From assembly GCF_052065835.1 (NCBI RefSeq), contig NZ_JBQHTG010000003.1, positions 124,001 through 188,000 on the forward strand: 64,000 bases of DNA, given 5' to 3'. The position numbers were made by a program, and so were the translations under genes. This DNA comes from Laedolimicola sp934402125. Lineage in GTDB: Bacteria > Bacillota > Clostridia > Lachnospirales > Lachnospiraceae. The stretch's first letter is position 1. Each line of letters starts with the position of its first letter. The notes under the pieces were generated by a model that had not been told where the DNA came from, did not search any database, and saw only the letters and a program-made list of their open reading frames with translations. Below, one piece after another: positions 26,183-34,404 of the stretch.

Positions 26183-27664
26183 ATGGAATTTTTGATGGGG
26201 CTGGGACACGTAATCCTCCGGACGGCAGATTTCTGGATGGATCATTTGTTTTTTATCAATGTGATACTTTCGATTGTGATTGTTTTTTTTGAGCGCAGGG
26301 ATCCGAAGACAGTCTGGACCTGGCTTCTGGTGCTGTACTTTATTCCGATTCTGGGTATTTTTCTGTATTTTATCATCGGCTATGACTTCCACAAGCGGCA
26401 GATGTTCCGGACCAAGGAGATCGAGGACGCTATGTATTCGGCAGTCAGCAGACAGGAGGAAAGTATCTTCCGGGATGAATTTTCCCCCACGGATCCCCGG
26501 CTTCGGAAGTTCTCGGATACGGTGCTGATGAACCTGGAGGCGGCGGACGCGGTCTATACGGCGGACAACGAGGTAGCGATCTATACCGACGGAAAAGAAA
26601 AGTTCCGGGCTCTATATAAGGAAATGGAGCGGGCGGAAAAATTTATTCATATCCAATATTATATCATCCGCAGTGACGAACTCTGGAAGCCCATCGAGGA
26701 GCTTCTGAAGCGCAAGGTGCAGGAGGGCGTGGAGGTCCGGATTCTCTACGACAGCATGGGCTGCCGGAAAATGAAGCGTTCGGACTGGAAACGCATCCGG
26801 GCTGCCGGGATCCAGGTGGGTGAGTTCTTCCCGGCTATTCTGGGCAATCTCCAGCTTCGGATAAACTATCGAAATCATCGGAAAATCGTAGTCATAGACG
26901 GCAGGACGGCCTTTGTGGGCGGCTTCAACATCGGCCGGGAATATCTGGGGCTGGATCCGAAGTTCGGTTACTGGCGGGATACTCACCTGCGGATCCGGGG
27001 AAGCGCGGTGCTGGCGCTGCATATCCGGTTTATTCTGGACTGGAACTACGCCACAAAGCAGAACCTCTTTATCAACGACAGCTATTTTTCCTGGCATCCG
27101 GAGGAAAAACCCGGAAACGAGGCCATTCAGATCATTTCCAGCGGCCCGGATTCCAAGTGGCAGAATATCCGCAACGTCTATCTGAAAATGATCAGCAAGG
27201 CCCGGAAAAGTATCTATATCCAGACGCCCTATTTCATTCCGGACGGCGCGGTCCTGGACGCCCTGCGGATTGCGGCCATGTCCGGCGTGGATGTGCGGGT
27301 CATGATTCCCTGCAAGCCGGATCACCCGCTGGTATACTGGGCGACCTATTCCTATATCGGGGATCTTTTGGAGGCCGGAGCCAAATGCTACACCTATGAC
27401 GGGGGCTTTCTCCATGCCAAGGGTATGGTGGTGGATGGACTGGTGAGCTGCTATGGTACGGCAAATATGGATATCCGCAGCTTCAAGCTGAATTTTGAGG
27501 TGAACGCGGTGATCTACAGTGTCCGTGTGGCACGGAAAATGGAGGAAATTTTCCGGGAAGATCTGAAATCCTGTACGCAGGTGACGGAATATCTCTATGG
27601 GAAACGCTCTTATCTGGTGCGGGTCAGGGAACAATTTTCCAGGCTGTTTTCGCCGGTTCTGTAA
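26183..27664 (+). CDS. cls: Cardiolipin synthase
   Basis: The 493-residue phospholipase-D-type enzyme condenses two phosphatidylglycerols to cardiolipin. It has two N-terminal membrane segments (about 15-65) and two HKD sites: NHRKIVVIDG (near residue 232) and HAKGMVVDG (near 411), each followed by the usual G-rich stretch. The ATG at 26183 has GGAG 8 bases upstream; a GTG at 26150 without ribosome site would add 11 residues. An extended -10 box TGGTAGAAT lies at 26131-26139. Confidence 0.93.
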   Translation: MEFLMGLGHVILRTADFWMDHLFFINVILSIVIVFFERRDPKTVWTWLLVLYFIPILGIFLYFIIGYDFHKRQMFRTKEIEDAMYSAVSRQEESIFRDEFSPTDPRLRKFSDTVLMNLEAADAVYTADNEVAIYTDGKEKFRALYKEMERAEKFIHIQYYIIRSDELWKPIEELLKRKVQEGVEVRILYDSMGCRKMKRSDWKRIRAAGIQVGEFFPAILGNLQLRINYRNHRKIVVIDGRTAFVGGFNIGREYLGLDPKFGYWRDTHLRIRGSAVLALHIRFILDWNYATKQNLFINDSYFSWHPEEKPGNEAIQIISSGPDSKWQNIRNVYLKMISKARKSIYIQTPYFIPDGAVLDALRIAAMSGVDVRVMIPCKPDHPLVYWATYSYIGDLLEAGAKCYTYDGGFLHAKGMVVDGLVSCYGTANMDIRSFKLNFEVNAVIYSVRVARKMEEIFREDLKSCTQVTEYLYGKRSYLVRVREQFSRLFSPVL

Positions 27665-27705
27665 GGAGTTTCTTATGTAAGCTAATGCGACCCGCCGCAG
27701 GCGTA

Positions 27706-27736
27706 GAATCCTGCTTCGCAGGACTCTTTCTTGTTC
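27706..27736 (+). terminator. Terminator of cls
   Basis: GAATCCTGC (27706-27714) pairs with GCAGGACTC (27718-27726) with one mismatch, followed by a T-rich tail interrupted by C and G. Confidence 0.55.
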
Positions 27737-27759
27737 CTACAGGTAAAATGTGATATGGT
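27731..27759 (+). promoter_or_regulatory. Promoter of the trigger-factor-like lipoprotein gene
   Basis: TTGTTC (27731-27736) in the tail of the cls terminator, 17 bases, then TATGGT (27754-27759) with the extended TGA before it. Confidence 0.5.
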
Positions 27760-27812
27760 AAGAAAAGCGGAGCATAGCTTCGAATTCTGATAAAAAGAGG
27801 AGATTACAAAAA

Positions 27813-28868
27813 ATGAAAAAGAGATGGATTGCGGCAGTCCTGGTGTGCGCCCTTGCGCTGACCGGAGGCTGTGGAAAAAGCAAAAGCACAGATACAGAAA
27901 ATACTACCGGGACAGGCATTGCCGGCCAGTATCCGGACAGTAAGGTTACGAAGCTTGGCAATTATAAAGGCGTAGAGATTCCGAAGGAAGACGTGGAAGT
28001 AAACGACGACGAGGTGCAGAGCGAGATCGACAACCTGCTGGCTTCCTGTCCGGAGTATCAGAAGCTGGATAAGACTACCGTAGAGGATGGCGACTGGGTC
28101 AATATTGATTTCGTGGGCAAGAAGGACGGCGAGTCCTTCGAGGGCGGTTCCTCCCAGGAGGGCGGATATGATCTGCTGATTGGTTCTGGCTCCTTTATCG
28201 ACGGCTTTGAGGACGGCCTGATTGGAAAAAATGTGGGAGACAACTTTGAGCTTCCTCTGACCTTCCCGGAGAACTATACGCCGAACCCGGATCTGGCAGG
28301 ACAGGACGTGGTATTCGAGGTGACGGTCAACGCCATCGAGGAGGAAGTGACGCCGGAGTGGAACGACGCATTTGTACAGAAGAATACGGAATACCAGACG
28401 GTGGACGAGTATGTGGAAGCTACAAAGGCAAGCCTGCAGGAGCAGAAGGATTCCGATAAGGCATATTACGTGATGGAAGCCATTGTAAAGGATTCCGAGT
28501 TTGAATATGCCGATTCAGATGTACAGGCTCTGGTAGATACACAGAAGCAGCAGTATGAGCAGTACGCGTCCTATTTCAGCATGACGCTGGAGGATTTCCT
28601 GGCCAACAACGATATGACTGATGAGAAATTCGAGGAAAACGCGAAATTCCAGATTGGCTGTACGCTGGCCATTGACGCCATCGGAAAGGCGGAAAATATG
28701 ACCCTGTCGGACGAGGAGTATCAGGGCGGCCTTTCGGATCTGGCTACCCAGTACGGTGCGGAGTCCGGAGAGGCCTTCGAGGAGCAGTACGGCAAAGAGG
28801 ATATCGAGAACAACATTTTGTATGACAAGATTCTCGATTATGTGGTAGATCAGGCAGTTATAAAATAA
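27813..28868 (+). CDS. Lipoprotein with trigger-factor-like FKBP peptidyl-prolyl isomerase domain
   Basis: The 351-residue protein has a lipoprotein signal (lipobox LTGGC, Cys20) and then the order seen in trigger factor without its ribosome-binding head: an FKBP-type domain (about 75-175, with VEDGDWVNIDFVG and GSFIDGFEDGLIG) and a helical C-terminal chaperone domain (about 180-350). It should work on the outer face of the membrane as a folding helper, like PrsA but of different descent. GAGGAG precedes the ATG. Own promoter and terminator, so it is monocistronic. Confidence 0.85.
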   Translation: MKKRWIAAVLVCALALTGGCGKSKSTDTENTTGTGIAGQYPDSKVTKLGNYKGVEIPKEDVEVNDDEVQSEIDNLLASCPEYQKLDKTTVEDGDWVNIDFVGKKDGESFEGGSSQEGGYDLLIGSGSFIDGFEDGLIGKNVGDNFELPLTFPENYTPNPDLAGQDVVFEVTVNAIEEEVTPEWNDAFVQKNTEYQTVDEYVEATKASLQEQKDSDKAYYVMEAIVKDSEFEYADSDVQALVDTQKQQYEQYASYFSMTLEDFLANNDMTDEKFEENAKFQIGCTLAIDAIGKAENMTLSDEEYQGGLSDLATQYGAESGEAFEEQYGKEDIENNILYDKILDYVVDQAVIK

Positions 28869-28890
28869 ATCAGAAAATAACAGAGAATGT

Positions 28891-28924
28891 AAGGCATTTC
28901 CGAATATCGGAAGTGTCTTATTTG
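28891..28924 (+). terminator. Terminator of the foldase lipoprotein gene
   Basis: A 13-base stem (28891-28903 with 28907-28919, two G-U pairs) is followed by a T-rich tail. Confidence 0.75.
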
Positions 28925-29022
28925 TCATAAATAACTTGACAAATATGCCCCGCTGTCATACCTTTACAGGAGAAGATAGATGATAATATTTCTCAATAAT
29001 ACAAAAGTAAAAGAGGCAGAAT

Positions 29023-31362
29023 ATGACATTAAGAGAATTACCGATAGGGAAGACGGCCACCATCGTTTCCGTAGGGGGCGAGGGCGAGTTAAGACAGCAT
29101 TTCCTGGATATGGGACTGATTCCCCAGGGAGAGGTGACCATGGTGAAGCTGGCGCCCATGGGAGACCCCATGGAGCTTCGGATTCACAGCTATGAGCTGA
29201 CCCTGCGCCTGGCGGACGCAGAGAAAATCCAGATTGAAAATGTGCGGGACGCGAAAGCACAAAAGCCCAGAGAGAAGCGGGAACCCATCGCCCATCCGGG
29301 ACTGGGTGAGGGTGGAAAGTATCATTTTAAAGAAACGGAAAATCCCCTTCCGGAGGGAACGCTGTTGACCTTTGCGCTGGCAGGCAACCAGAACTGCGGT
29401 AAGACCACCCTGTTTAATCAGCTTACCGGATCCAGTCAGCATGTGGGCAATTTCCCGGGTGTGACCGTGGACCGGAAGGACGGATCGATTCGCGGAAAGG
29501 AACATACCCTGGTGACGGATTTGCCGGGTATCTATTCCATGTCGCCTTATTCCAGCGAGGAGATTGTAACCCGGAATTTTTTGCTGAATGAGCATCCAAA
29601 GGGAATCATCAATATCGTGGACGCTACGAATATTGAGCGGAACCTGTATCTGACCATGCAGCTGATGGAGCTGGATATTCCCATGGTACTGGCTTTAAAT
29701 ATGATGGACGAGGTGCGGGAAAACGGCGGATCCATTCTCATCAACCGGATGGAGGAGATGCTGGGTATTCCGGTCGTTCCCATTTCCGCGGCGAAGAATG
29801 AGGGTATCGATGAGCTGGTATCCCATGCCCTGCATGTGGCAAAATATCAGGAGCGGCCCCAGGAGATCGACTACTGTGACGCCAACGAGGACGGTGGAGC
29901 GGTACACCGCTGTCTGCATGCTATCATGCACCTGATCGAGGATCACGCAAAGGAAGCGCAGATTCCGGTGCGTTTTGCGGCCTCCAAGCTGGCAGAGGGT
30001 GATAGGCTGATTCTGGAAGCGCTGCACCTGGATCAGAATGAGAAAGAGATGTTGGAGCATATCGTAACCCAGATGGAGACGGAGCGGGGGCTGGATCGGT
30101 CCGCGGCTATTGCCCATATGCGTTTTGATTTTATCGGAAACGTCTGTGACGAGACAGTGGTAAAGCCCCATGAGAGCAAGGAACACCTGCGCAGCGTACA
30201 GATTGACCGGGTTCTGACCGGAAAATACACGGCGATTCCCTGCTTCGTGGGAATTATGGGACTGGTCTTCTATCTGACCTTCGGCGTAATCGGCGCGTTT
30301 TTGTCCGGGCTTCTGGATCAGGGCATTACGGCGCTGGGCACTGCCGTGGATCACTGGCTGACCGCGGGGGGCGCAAGCGATGTGATTCATTCCCTGGTGA
30401 TTGACGGTATCTTCAACGGCGTAGGCAGTGTGCTGAGCTTCTTGCCGATTATCGTGACGCTGTTCTTTTTCCTGTCCCTTCTGGAGGACAGCGGTTATAT
30501 GGCCCGGGTAGCTTTCGTTATGGACAAACTGCTCCGGAAAATCGGCCTGTCCGGACGGAGTATTGTCCCCATGCTGGTGGGATTCGGCTGTACGGTTCCG
30601 GGCGTCATGGCCAGCCGTACCCTGCCCTCTGAGCGCGACCGGAAAATGACCATTCTGCTGACGCCCTTTATGAGCTGCTCCGCAAAGCTTCCCATCTATG
30701 GCTTTTTTGCGGCGGCCTTTTTCCCGGGAAAAGCGGCGCTGGTGATGATAGTCCTGTATTTTGGCGGAATCGTGATGGGAATTCTGATGGCGCTGCTTCT
30801 GCGTCACACCATGTTCAGCGGTGAGGCGGTGCCCTTCGTTATGGAGCTGCCCAATTACCGTCTGCCGGGAGCGAAGAATGTGGGCCATCTGCTCTGGGAC
30901 AAGGCGAAGGATTTTCTGCAGCGCGCCTTTACGGTAATCTTTATGGCGACGCTGGTGATCTGGTTCCTGCAGACTTTTGATCTGCACCTGACCCAGGTGA
31001 CAGATTCCCAGAACAGTATCCTGGCGCATGTGGCGGGAATCATCGCGCCGATCTTTAAGCCCATGGGCTTTGGCGACTGGCGGATTTCTACGGCGCTGAT
31101 CACAGGCTTCCTGGCAAAGGAGAGCGTGGTATCGACCCTGTCGATTCTGTTTGGCGGAACAGAGGCGCTGATGAATCTTCTGACGCCGCTGGCCGTTGTG
31201 AGCCTTCTGACCTTCTGCCTGCTCTACACGCCCTGTGTGGCAGCCATTGCCTCTATTAAACGGGAACTGGGCGGAAAATGGGCTGTGGCAGTTGTGATTC
31301 TCCAGTGCGTAATTGCCTGGATAGCGGCATTCGCGGTACACACAGTAGGGATGCTGGTGTAA
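29023..31362 (+). CDS. feoB: FeoA-FeoB fusion ferrous iron transporter
   Basis: The 779-residue protein imports Fe(II). Residues 1-75 are an SH3-like FeoA domain (LRELPIGKTATIV). After a linker comes the FeoB G-domain with G1 GNQNCGKTTLFN (near 120), G3 DLPGIYSM (near 165) and the FeoB-type G4 LNMMDEV (near 225). The membrane part has the two gates, with GFGCTVPGVMASRT (near 525) and the later cysteine-containing LLYTPCVAAI (near 735). FeoA fused to FeoB is known in Clostridia. The ATG at 29023 is chosen by FeoA alignment; a TTGACA at 28936-28941 may be part of the promoter. Its stop overlaps the ogt start by one base. Confidence 0.93.
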   Translation: MTLRELPIGKTATIVSVGGEGELRQHFLDMGLIPQGEVTMVKLAPMGDPMELRIHSYELTLRLADAEKIQIENVRDAKAQKPREKREPIAHPGLGEGGKYHFKETENPLPEGTLLTFALAGNQNCGKTTLFNQLTGSSQHVGNFPGVTVDRKDGSIRGKEHTLVTDLPGIYSMSPYSSEEIVTRNFLLNEHPKGIINIVDATNIERNLYLTMQLMELDIPMVLALNMMDEVRENGGSILINRMEEMLGIPVVPISAAKNEGIDELVSHALHVAKYQERPQEIDYCDANEDGGAVHRCLHAIMHLIEDHAKEAQIPVRFAASKLAEGDRLILEALHLDQNEKEMLEHIVTQMETERGLDRSAAIAHMRFDFIGNVCDETVVKPHESKEHLRSVQIDRVLTGKYTAIPCFVGIMGLVFYLTFGVIGAFLSGLLDQGITALGTAVDHWLTAGGASDVIHSLVIDGIFNGVGSVLSFLPIIVTLFFFLSLLEDSGYMARVAFVMDKLLRKIGLSGRSIVPMLVGFGCTVPGVMASRTLPSERDRKMTILLTPFMSCSAKLPIYGFFAAAFFPGKAALVMIVLYFGGIVMGILMALLLRHTMFSGEAVPFVMELPNYRLPGAKNVGHLLWDKAKDFLQRAFTVIFMATLVIWFLQTFDLHLTQVTDSQNSILAHVAGIIAPIFKPMGFGDWRISTALITGFLAKESVVSTLSILFGGTEALMNLLTPLAVVSLLTFCLLYTPCVAAIASIKRELGGKWAVAVVILQCVIAWIAAFAVHTVGMLV

Positions 31363-31871
31363 TGTTGTATACAATGTACTATCCTTCCCCACTGGGAAGA
31401 ATGCTTCTGGCGGCAGATGAGGAAGGGCTCGTCGGCGCATGGTTTGAAGGACAGAAATACTACGGCTCTGTGTTGGGAGATGACATTTTGCAAGAGAAAA
31501 ATGACATTTTGCGCAGGGCAGAGCAGTGGCTGGATCTTTATTTTTCGGGAACAGAACCGGATTTTATGCCGGCCATTCATCTGACAGGCTCGGATTTCCG
31601 GAAGCAGGTGTGGAAGCTGTTGCTGGAGATTCCCTATGGGCAGACCAGAACTTATGGTGATATCGCGGAACAGATTGCCGCTGAAAATGGAAGAAAAAGC
31701 ATGTCCGCCCAGGCGGTAGGCGGAGCAGTCGGGCACAATCCTGTGTCTATCATCATTCCGTGTCACCGGGTCGTCGGAGCAAAGGGAAGCCTGACCGGAT
31801 ATGCCGGAGGGCTTGACAGAAAAGCGAAATTGTTGGAATGGGAGCAGACAGAGCATGATAGAAGTTCGTGA
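31362..31871 (+). CDS. ogt: Methylated-DNA--protein-cysteine methyltransferase
   Basis: The 169-residue suicide repair protein takes the methyl group from O6-methylguanine. The active-site IIPCHRVVG (Cys near residue 131) and the helix-turn-helix region YGQTRTYGDIAEQI are intact. The ATG at 31362 overlaps the feoB stop (TAATG); the frame runs further upstream inside feoB without a ribosome site. It leads a tight run with the acetyltransferase and MFS genes. Confidence 0.93.
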   Translation: MLYTMYYPSPLGRMLLAADEEGLVGAWFEGQKYYGSVLGDDILQEKNDILRRAEQWLDLYFSGTEPDFMPAIHLTGSDFRKQVWKLLLEIPYGQTRTYGDIAEQIAAENGRKSMSAQAVGGAVGHNPVSIIIPCHRVVGAKGSLTGYAGGLDRKAKLLEWEQTEHDRSS

Positions 31872-32445
31872 CGCTACAGAGAAGGATGCGGAGCGTATTC
31901 TGGAAATATATGATTATTATGTGAGAAACACAGCGATCACTTTTGAATATGATACGCCCAGCCTGGAAGAATTCCGGGAGCGTATGGAAAAGATTATGCG
32001 GAAGTATCCCTATCTTGTGATCCTGCAGGACGGAGAAATCAAAGGCTATGCTTATGCGCGGGAATTTGTCGGCAGAGCAGCCTATGACTGGTCCTGCGAA
32101 ATGACGATCTATCTCGACCACAGGGCAAAAAAGTGCGGACTGGGAAGAATTCTCTATGAAACGCTGGAGAAGGCGCTGCAGGATATGGGCATTCTGAACC
32201 TATACGCCTGCATCGGTTATCCGGAGCAGGAGGACGAATATCTGACGGCCAACAGCGCGGATTTTCATGCGCATCTGGGATACACCAAAGTAGGGGAATT
32301 TCACCGATGCGGCTATAAATTCGGGCGGTGGTACCATATGATCTGGATGGAGAAAATGATTGCAGAGCACAGGGAGGTACAGCCGCCTGTCAAGAGTTAT
32401 CCGGAGCTTTCGGGTATTCCTCTTGGAGGGAAAAATAAAATATGA
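31855..32445 (+). CDS. GNAT-family N-acetyltransferase (phosphinothricin-acetyltransferase-like)
   Basis: The 196-residue GNAT protein has the Pat/YncA-type opening IEVRDATEKDAERILEIYDYY and the acetyl-CoA loop KKCGLGRILYETL (near residue 91), followed by the HLGYTKVGEFHRCGYKFGRWY stretch in which this group positions its substrate. Likely substrates are small amines, amino acids or methionine derivatives. It overlaps ogt by 17 bases and the MFS gene by 4. Confidence 0.87.
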   Translation: MIEVRDATEKDAERILEIYDYYVRNTAITFEYDTPSLEEFRERMEKIMRKYPYLVILQDGEIKGYAYAREFVGRAAYDWSCEMTIYLDHRAKKCGLGRILYETLEKALQDMGILNLYACIGYPEQEDEYLTANSADFHAHLGYTKVGEFHRCGYKFGRWYHMIWMEKMIAEHREVQPPVKSYPELSGIPLGGKNKI

Positions 32446-33587
32446 GTTTTTTGTTGGGTATTATTTATCTTTCTTTTATCAGCCTGGGACTGCCGGACGC
32501 CCTGTTAGGTTCGGCATGGCCGAATATGTATCCGGAGTTTCAGGTTCCGGTGTCTTACGCAGGTATGATTTCCATGATCATCGCGTTTGGAACGATTTTG
32601 TTCAGCCTGCAAAGTGATCGCCTCACCAAATGCTTTGGAACGGGTAAGGTGACGGCGGCGAGTGTGGGGATTACCGCACTGGCGCTGTGGGGCTTTTCCG
32701 TCAGTCACAGCTTTCTCCAGCTGTGTTTATGGGCGATTCCCTATGGACTGGGAGCAGGAAGCGTCGACGCTTCCCTGAATAATTATGTGGCGCTGCATTA
32801 CGCCAGCAAGCATATGAGCTGGCTGCATTGTATGTGGGGAGTGGGAACGACACTGGGACCCTACATCATGGGAGCGGTACTTACCGGCGGAGCCGCGTGG
32901 AATATGGGATATCGGGTTATATCGCTTTTGCAGATTGTACTTACAGCAGTTTTGATCATCAGTCTCCCTAAGTGGAAGGAAGAGAATTCTGCAGGAGAGG
33001 AAACAAAGGGTGGGAAACCGCTCACCCTCAGGGAAATTATATCGATTCCGGGGGCAAAGGCAAGCATGCTTTGTTTCTTCTGCTATTGCGCTGTCGAGCA
33101 GACAACGATGCTTTGGGCAAGCAGCTACTTGAATCTTGCAAAAGGAATCGACGCCAAAACAGCTGCTTCCTTTGCCGGAATGTTTTGTATCGGGATTACC
33201 GTCGGACGTGGAATCAACGGCTTTATAGCCATGAAATGGAAGGACGAACAGATGGTCCGTATGGGTGAGGGTATTATACTGATGGGAATTCTGGTAATGC
33301 TGCTGCCCCTGGGAAATCTTGCGTCCCTGATTGGATTTTCCCTGATTGGTCTGGGATGTGCGCCTGTATATCCCTGTATTATTCACTCGACACCGGAATA
33401 TTTTGGAGCAGAACGTTCGCAGGCCATGATAGGAGTCCAGATGGCAAGCGCTTATGTCGGCATATGTCTGATGCCGCCCTTCTTTGGTCTGCTTGCAAAT
33501 CACATATCGATTCGGATACTTCCTCTATACTTGCTGCTTTTTCTTGTAATTATGGGAATAATGTATGAATTGTTGAATAAGAAATAA
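32442..33587 (+). CDS. MFS transporter
   Basis: The 381-residue protein has about 12 membrane segments and the MFS loop between segments 2 and 3 (SDRLTKCFGTGKV, near residue 58). The DASLNNYVALHY and SWLHCMWGVG stretches resemble the FucP/YfkF-like sugar-carrier side of MFS. The substrate is unknown. It starts with a 4-base overlap (ATGA) with the acetyltransferase gene, with GGAGGG upstream. Acetyltransferase plus MFS next to each other suggests handling of one small molecule (inference). Confidence 0.88.
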   Translation: MSFLLGIIYLSFISLGLPDALLGSAWPNMYPEFQVPVSYAGMISMIIAFGTILFSLQSDRLTKCFGTGKVTAASVGITALALWGFSVSHSFLQLCLWAIPYGLGAGSVDASLNNYVALHYASKHMSWLHCMWGVGTTLGPYIMGAVLTGGAAWNMGYRVISLLQIVLTAVLIISLPKWKEENSAGEETKGGKPLTLREIISIPGAKASMLCFFCYCAVEQTTMLWASSYLNLAKGIDAKTAASFAGMFCIGITVGRGINGFIAMKWKDEQMVRMGEGIILMGILVMLLPLGNLASLIGFSLIGLGCAPVYPCIIHSTPEYFGAERSQAMIGVQMASAYVGICLMPPFFGLLANHISIRILPLYLLLFLVIMGIMYELLNKK

Positions 33588-33632
33588 AAAAGGGGCTGCC
33601 GCACGAAACTTAAATTCGTGCGGCAGCCCCTT
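33585..33632. terminator. Bidirectional terminator
   Basis: A 17-base stem (33591-33607 with 33615-33631) has a long T-run on the minus strand side, ending the TraX gene, and a short one on the plus side for the MFS gene. Confidence 0.88.
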
Positions 33633-33635
33633 TAC

Positions 33636-34379
33636 TTAGCGGTTTACATAATTCAAAATCATTGCCAGCGCCAACATATGCACCGGATAAAATCCATAGC
33701 ACAGATACTGGAAGGGTTTGCTGTGGTAGCCCTGTCGTCCGCGGTACAGCCAGATGGGAATCAGCGCCAACAGCGCCAGTCCCTGCTGACAGATCTCAAA
33801 TTCGTTTCTGAACAGGTGAATGGGATACATCAGACCACCCAGCATTTCTACATTGACCCAGTAAAGCGCAAGGAACTGTCCCAGCAGGCACCACCATTTC
33901 CGTCCCCGGAAAAAATAGAAAATAAATACCGTCAGTATGCCCGCGCCGTAGTAGTCAACCATGCCCAGGGTTCCCAGTATCGTCCAGATTACAGTGACCG
34001 GGGCTGCCATAAGCAGGTACAGCCAGGTTTTCTGCTTTTTGCGTACAGCTTCCATCAGATGAACGCCGAGAAGAGCCAGAAGCAACGTCCAGATTACGTT
34101 CTGGTGAACCGGATAAAACCAGGTTCCGCCGTACATCAGATCAAAGGGGATCTCAGAGAGAACCGCGAATAACAGCAGACGCTGGGCGTATTTTTTAAAA
34201 CTGTGGGTGTGAAAATATCCTTCTACCGCCATAAACGCAAAGATAGGAAAGGCCAGTCTTCCGGCGCAGGTCAGCCAGTCCCAGGACGGGAGAAGCGTAG
34301 CCCAGAGATGATCCATTAACATCAGCGTCATGGCAAGGATATGCAGCGCCGCGGCGCTTAAGTCGTGATTTTTTTTCAT
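33636..34379 (-). CDS. TraX-family membrane protein (acyltransferase-like)
   Basis: The 247-residue protein has about seven to eight hydrophobic segments and the TraX family marks DHLWATLLP (near residue 23) and GRLAFPIFAFMAVEGYFHT (near 41). TraX of plasmid F acetylates pilin; chromosomal Firmicute members have no pilin partner and no assigned substrate. No conjugation genes are nearby, so a transfer role is not supported. Confidence 0.85.
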   Translation of the reverse strand: MKKNHDLSAAALHILAMTLMLMDHLWATLLPSWDWLTCAGRLAFPIFAFMAVEGYFHTHSFKKYAQRLLLFAVLSEIPFDLMYGGTWFYPVHQNVIWTLLLALLGVHLMEAVRKKQKTWLYLLMAAPVTVIWTILGTLGMVDYYGAGILTVFIFYFFRGRKWWCLLGQFLALYWVNVEMLGGLMYPIHLFRNEFEICQQGLALLALIPIWLYRGRQGYHSKPFQYLCYGFYPVHMLALAMILNYVNR

Positions 34380-34404
34380 TTACTACTTCATAAAGATGGA
34401 AATT

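Noticed and set aside
26612..27634. 340-codon minus-strand frame opposite cls
   Set aside because: Shadow of the cardiolipin synthase frame with both HKD motifs on the plus strand.
28980..29195. 71-codon frame with good ribosome site overlapping the start of feoAB
   Set aside because: AGGAG precedes its ATG, but the product after codon 20 is an Arg/Gly-rich out-of-frame reading of the FeoA domain. A short leader role is possible but not supported.
29695..31440. Long minus-strand open frame (581 codons) opposite feoB
   Set aside because: It lies fully opposite a clear FeoB reading frame, has no recognisable domain and a composition typical of antisense shadow frames in GC-rich codons.
33636..34379. 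TraX as sign of a conjugative element
   Set aside because: No relaxase, type IV secretion, integrase or repeat boundaries nearby; chromosomal TraX proteins are common in Clostridia.
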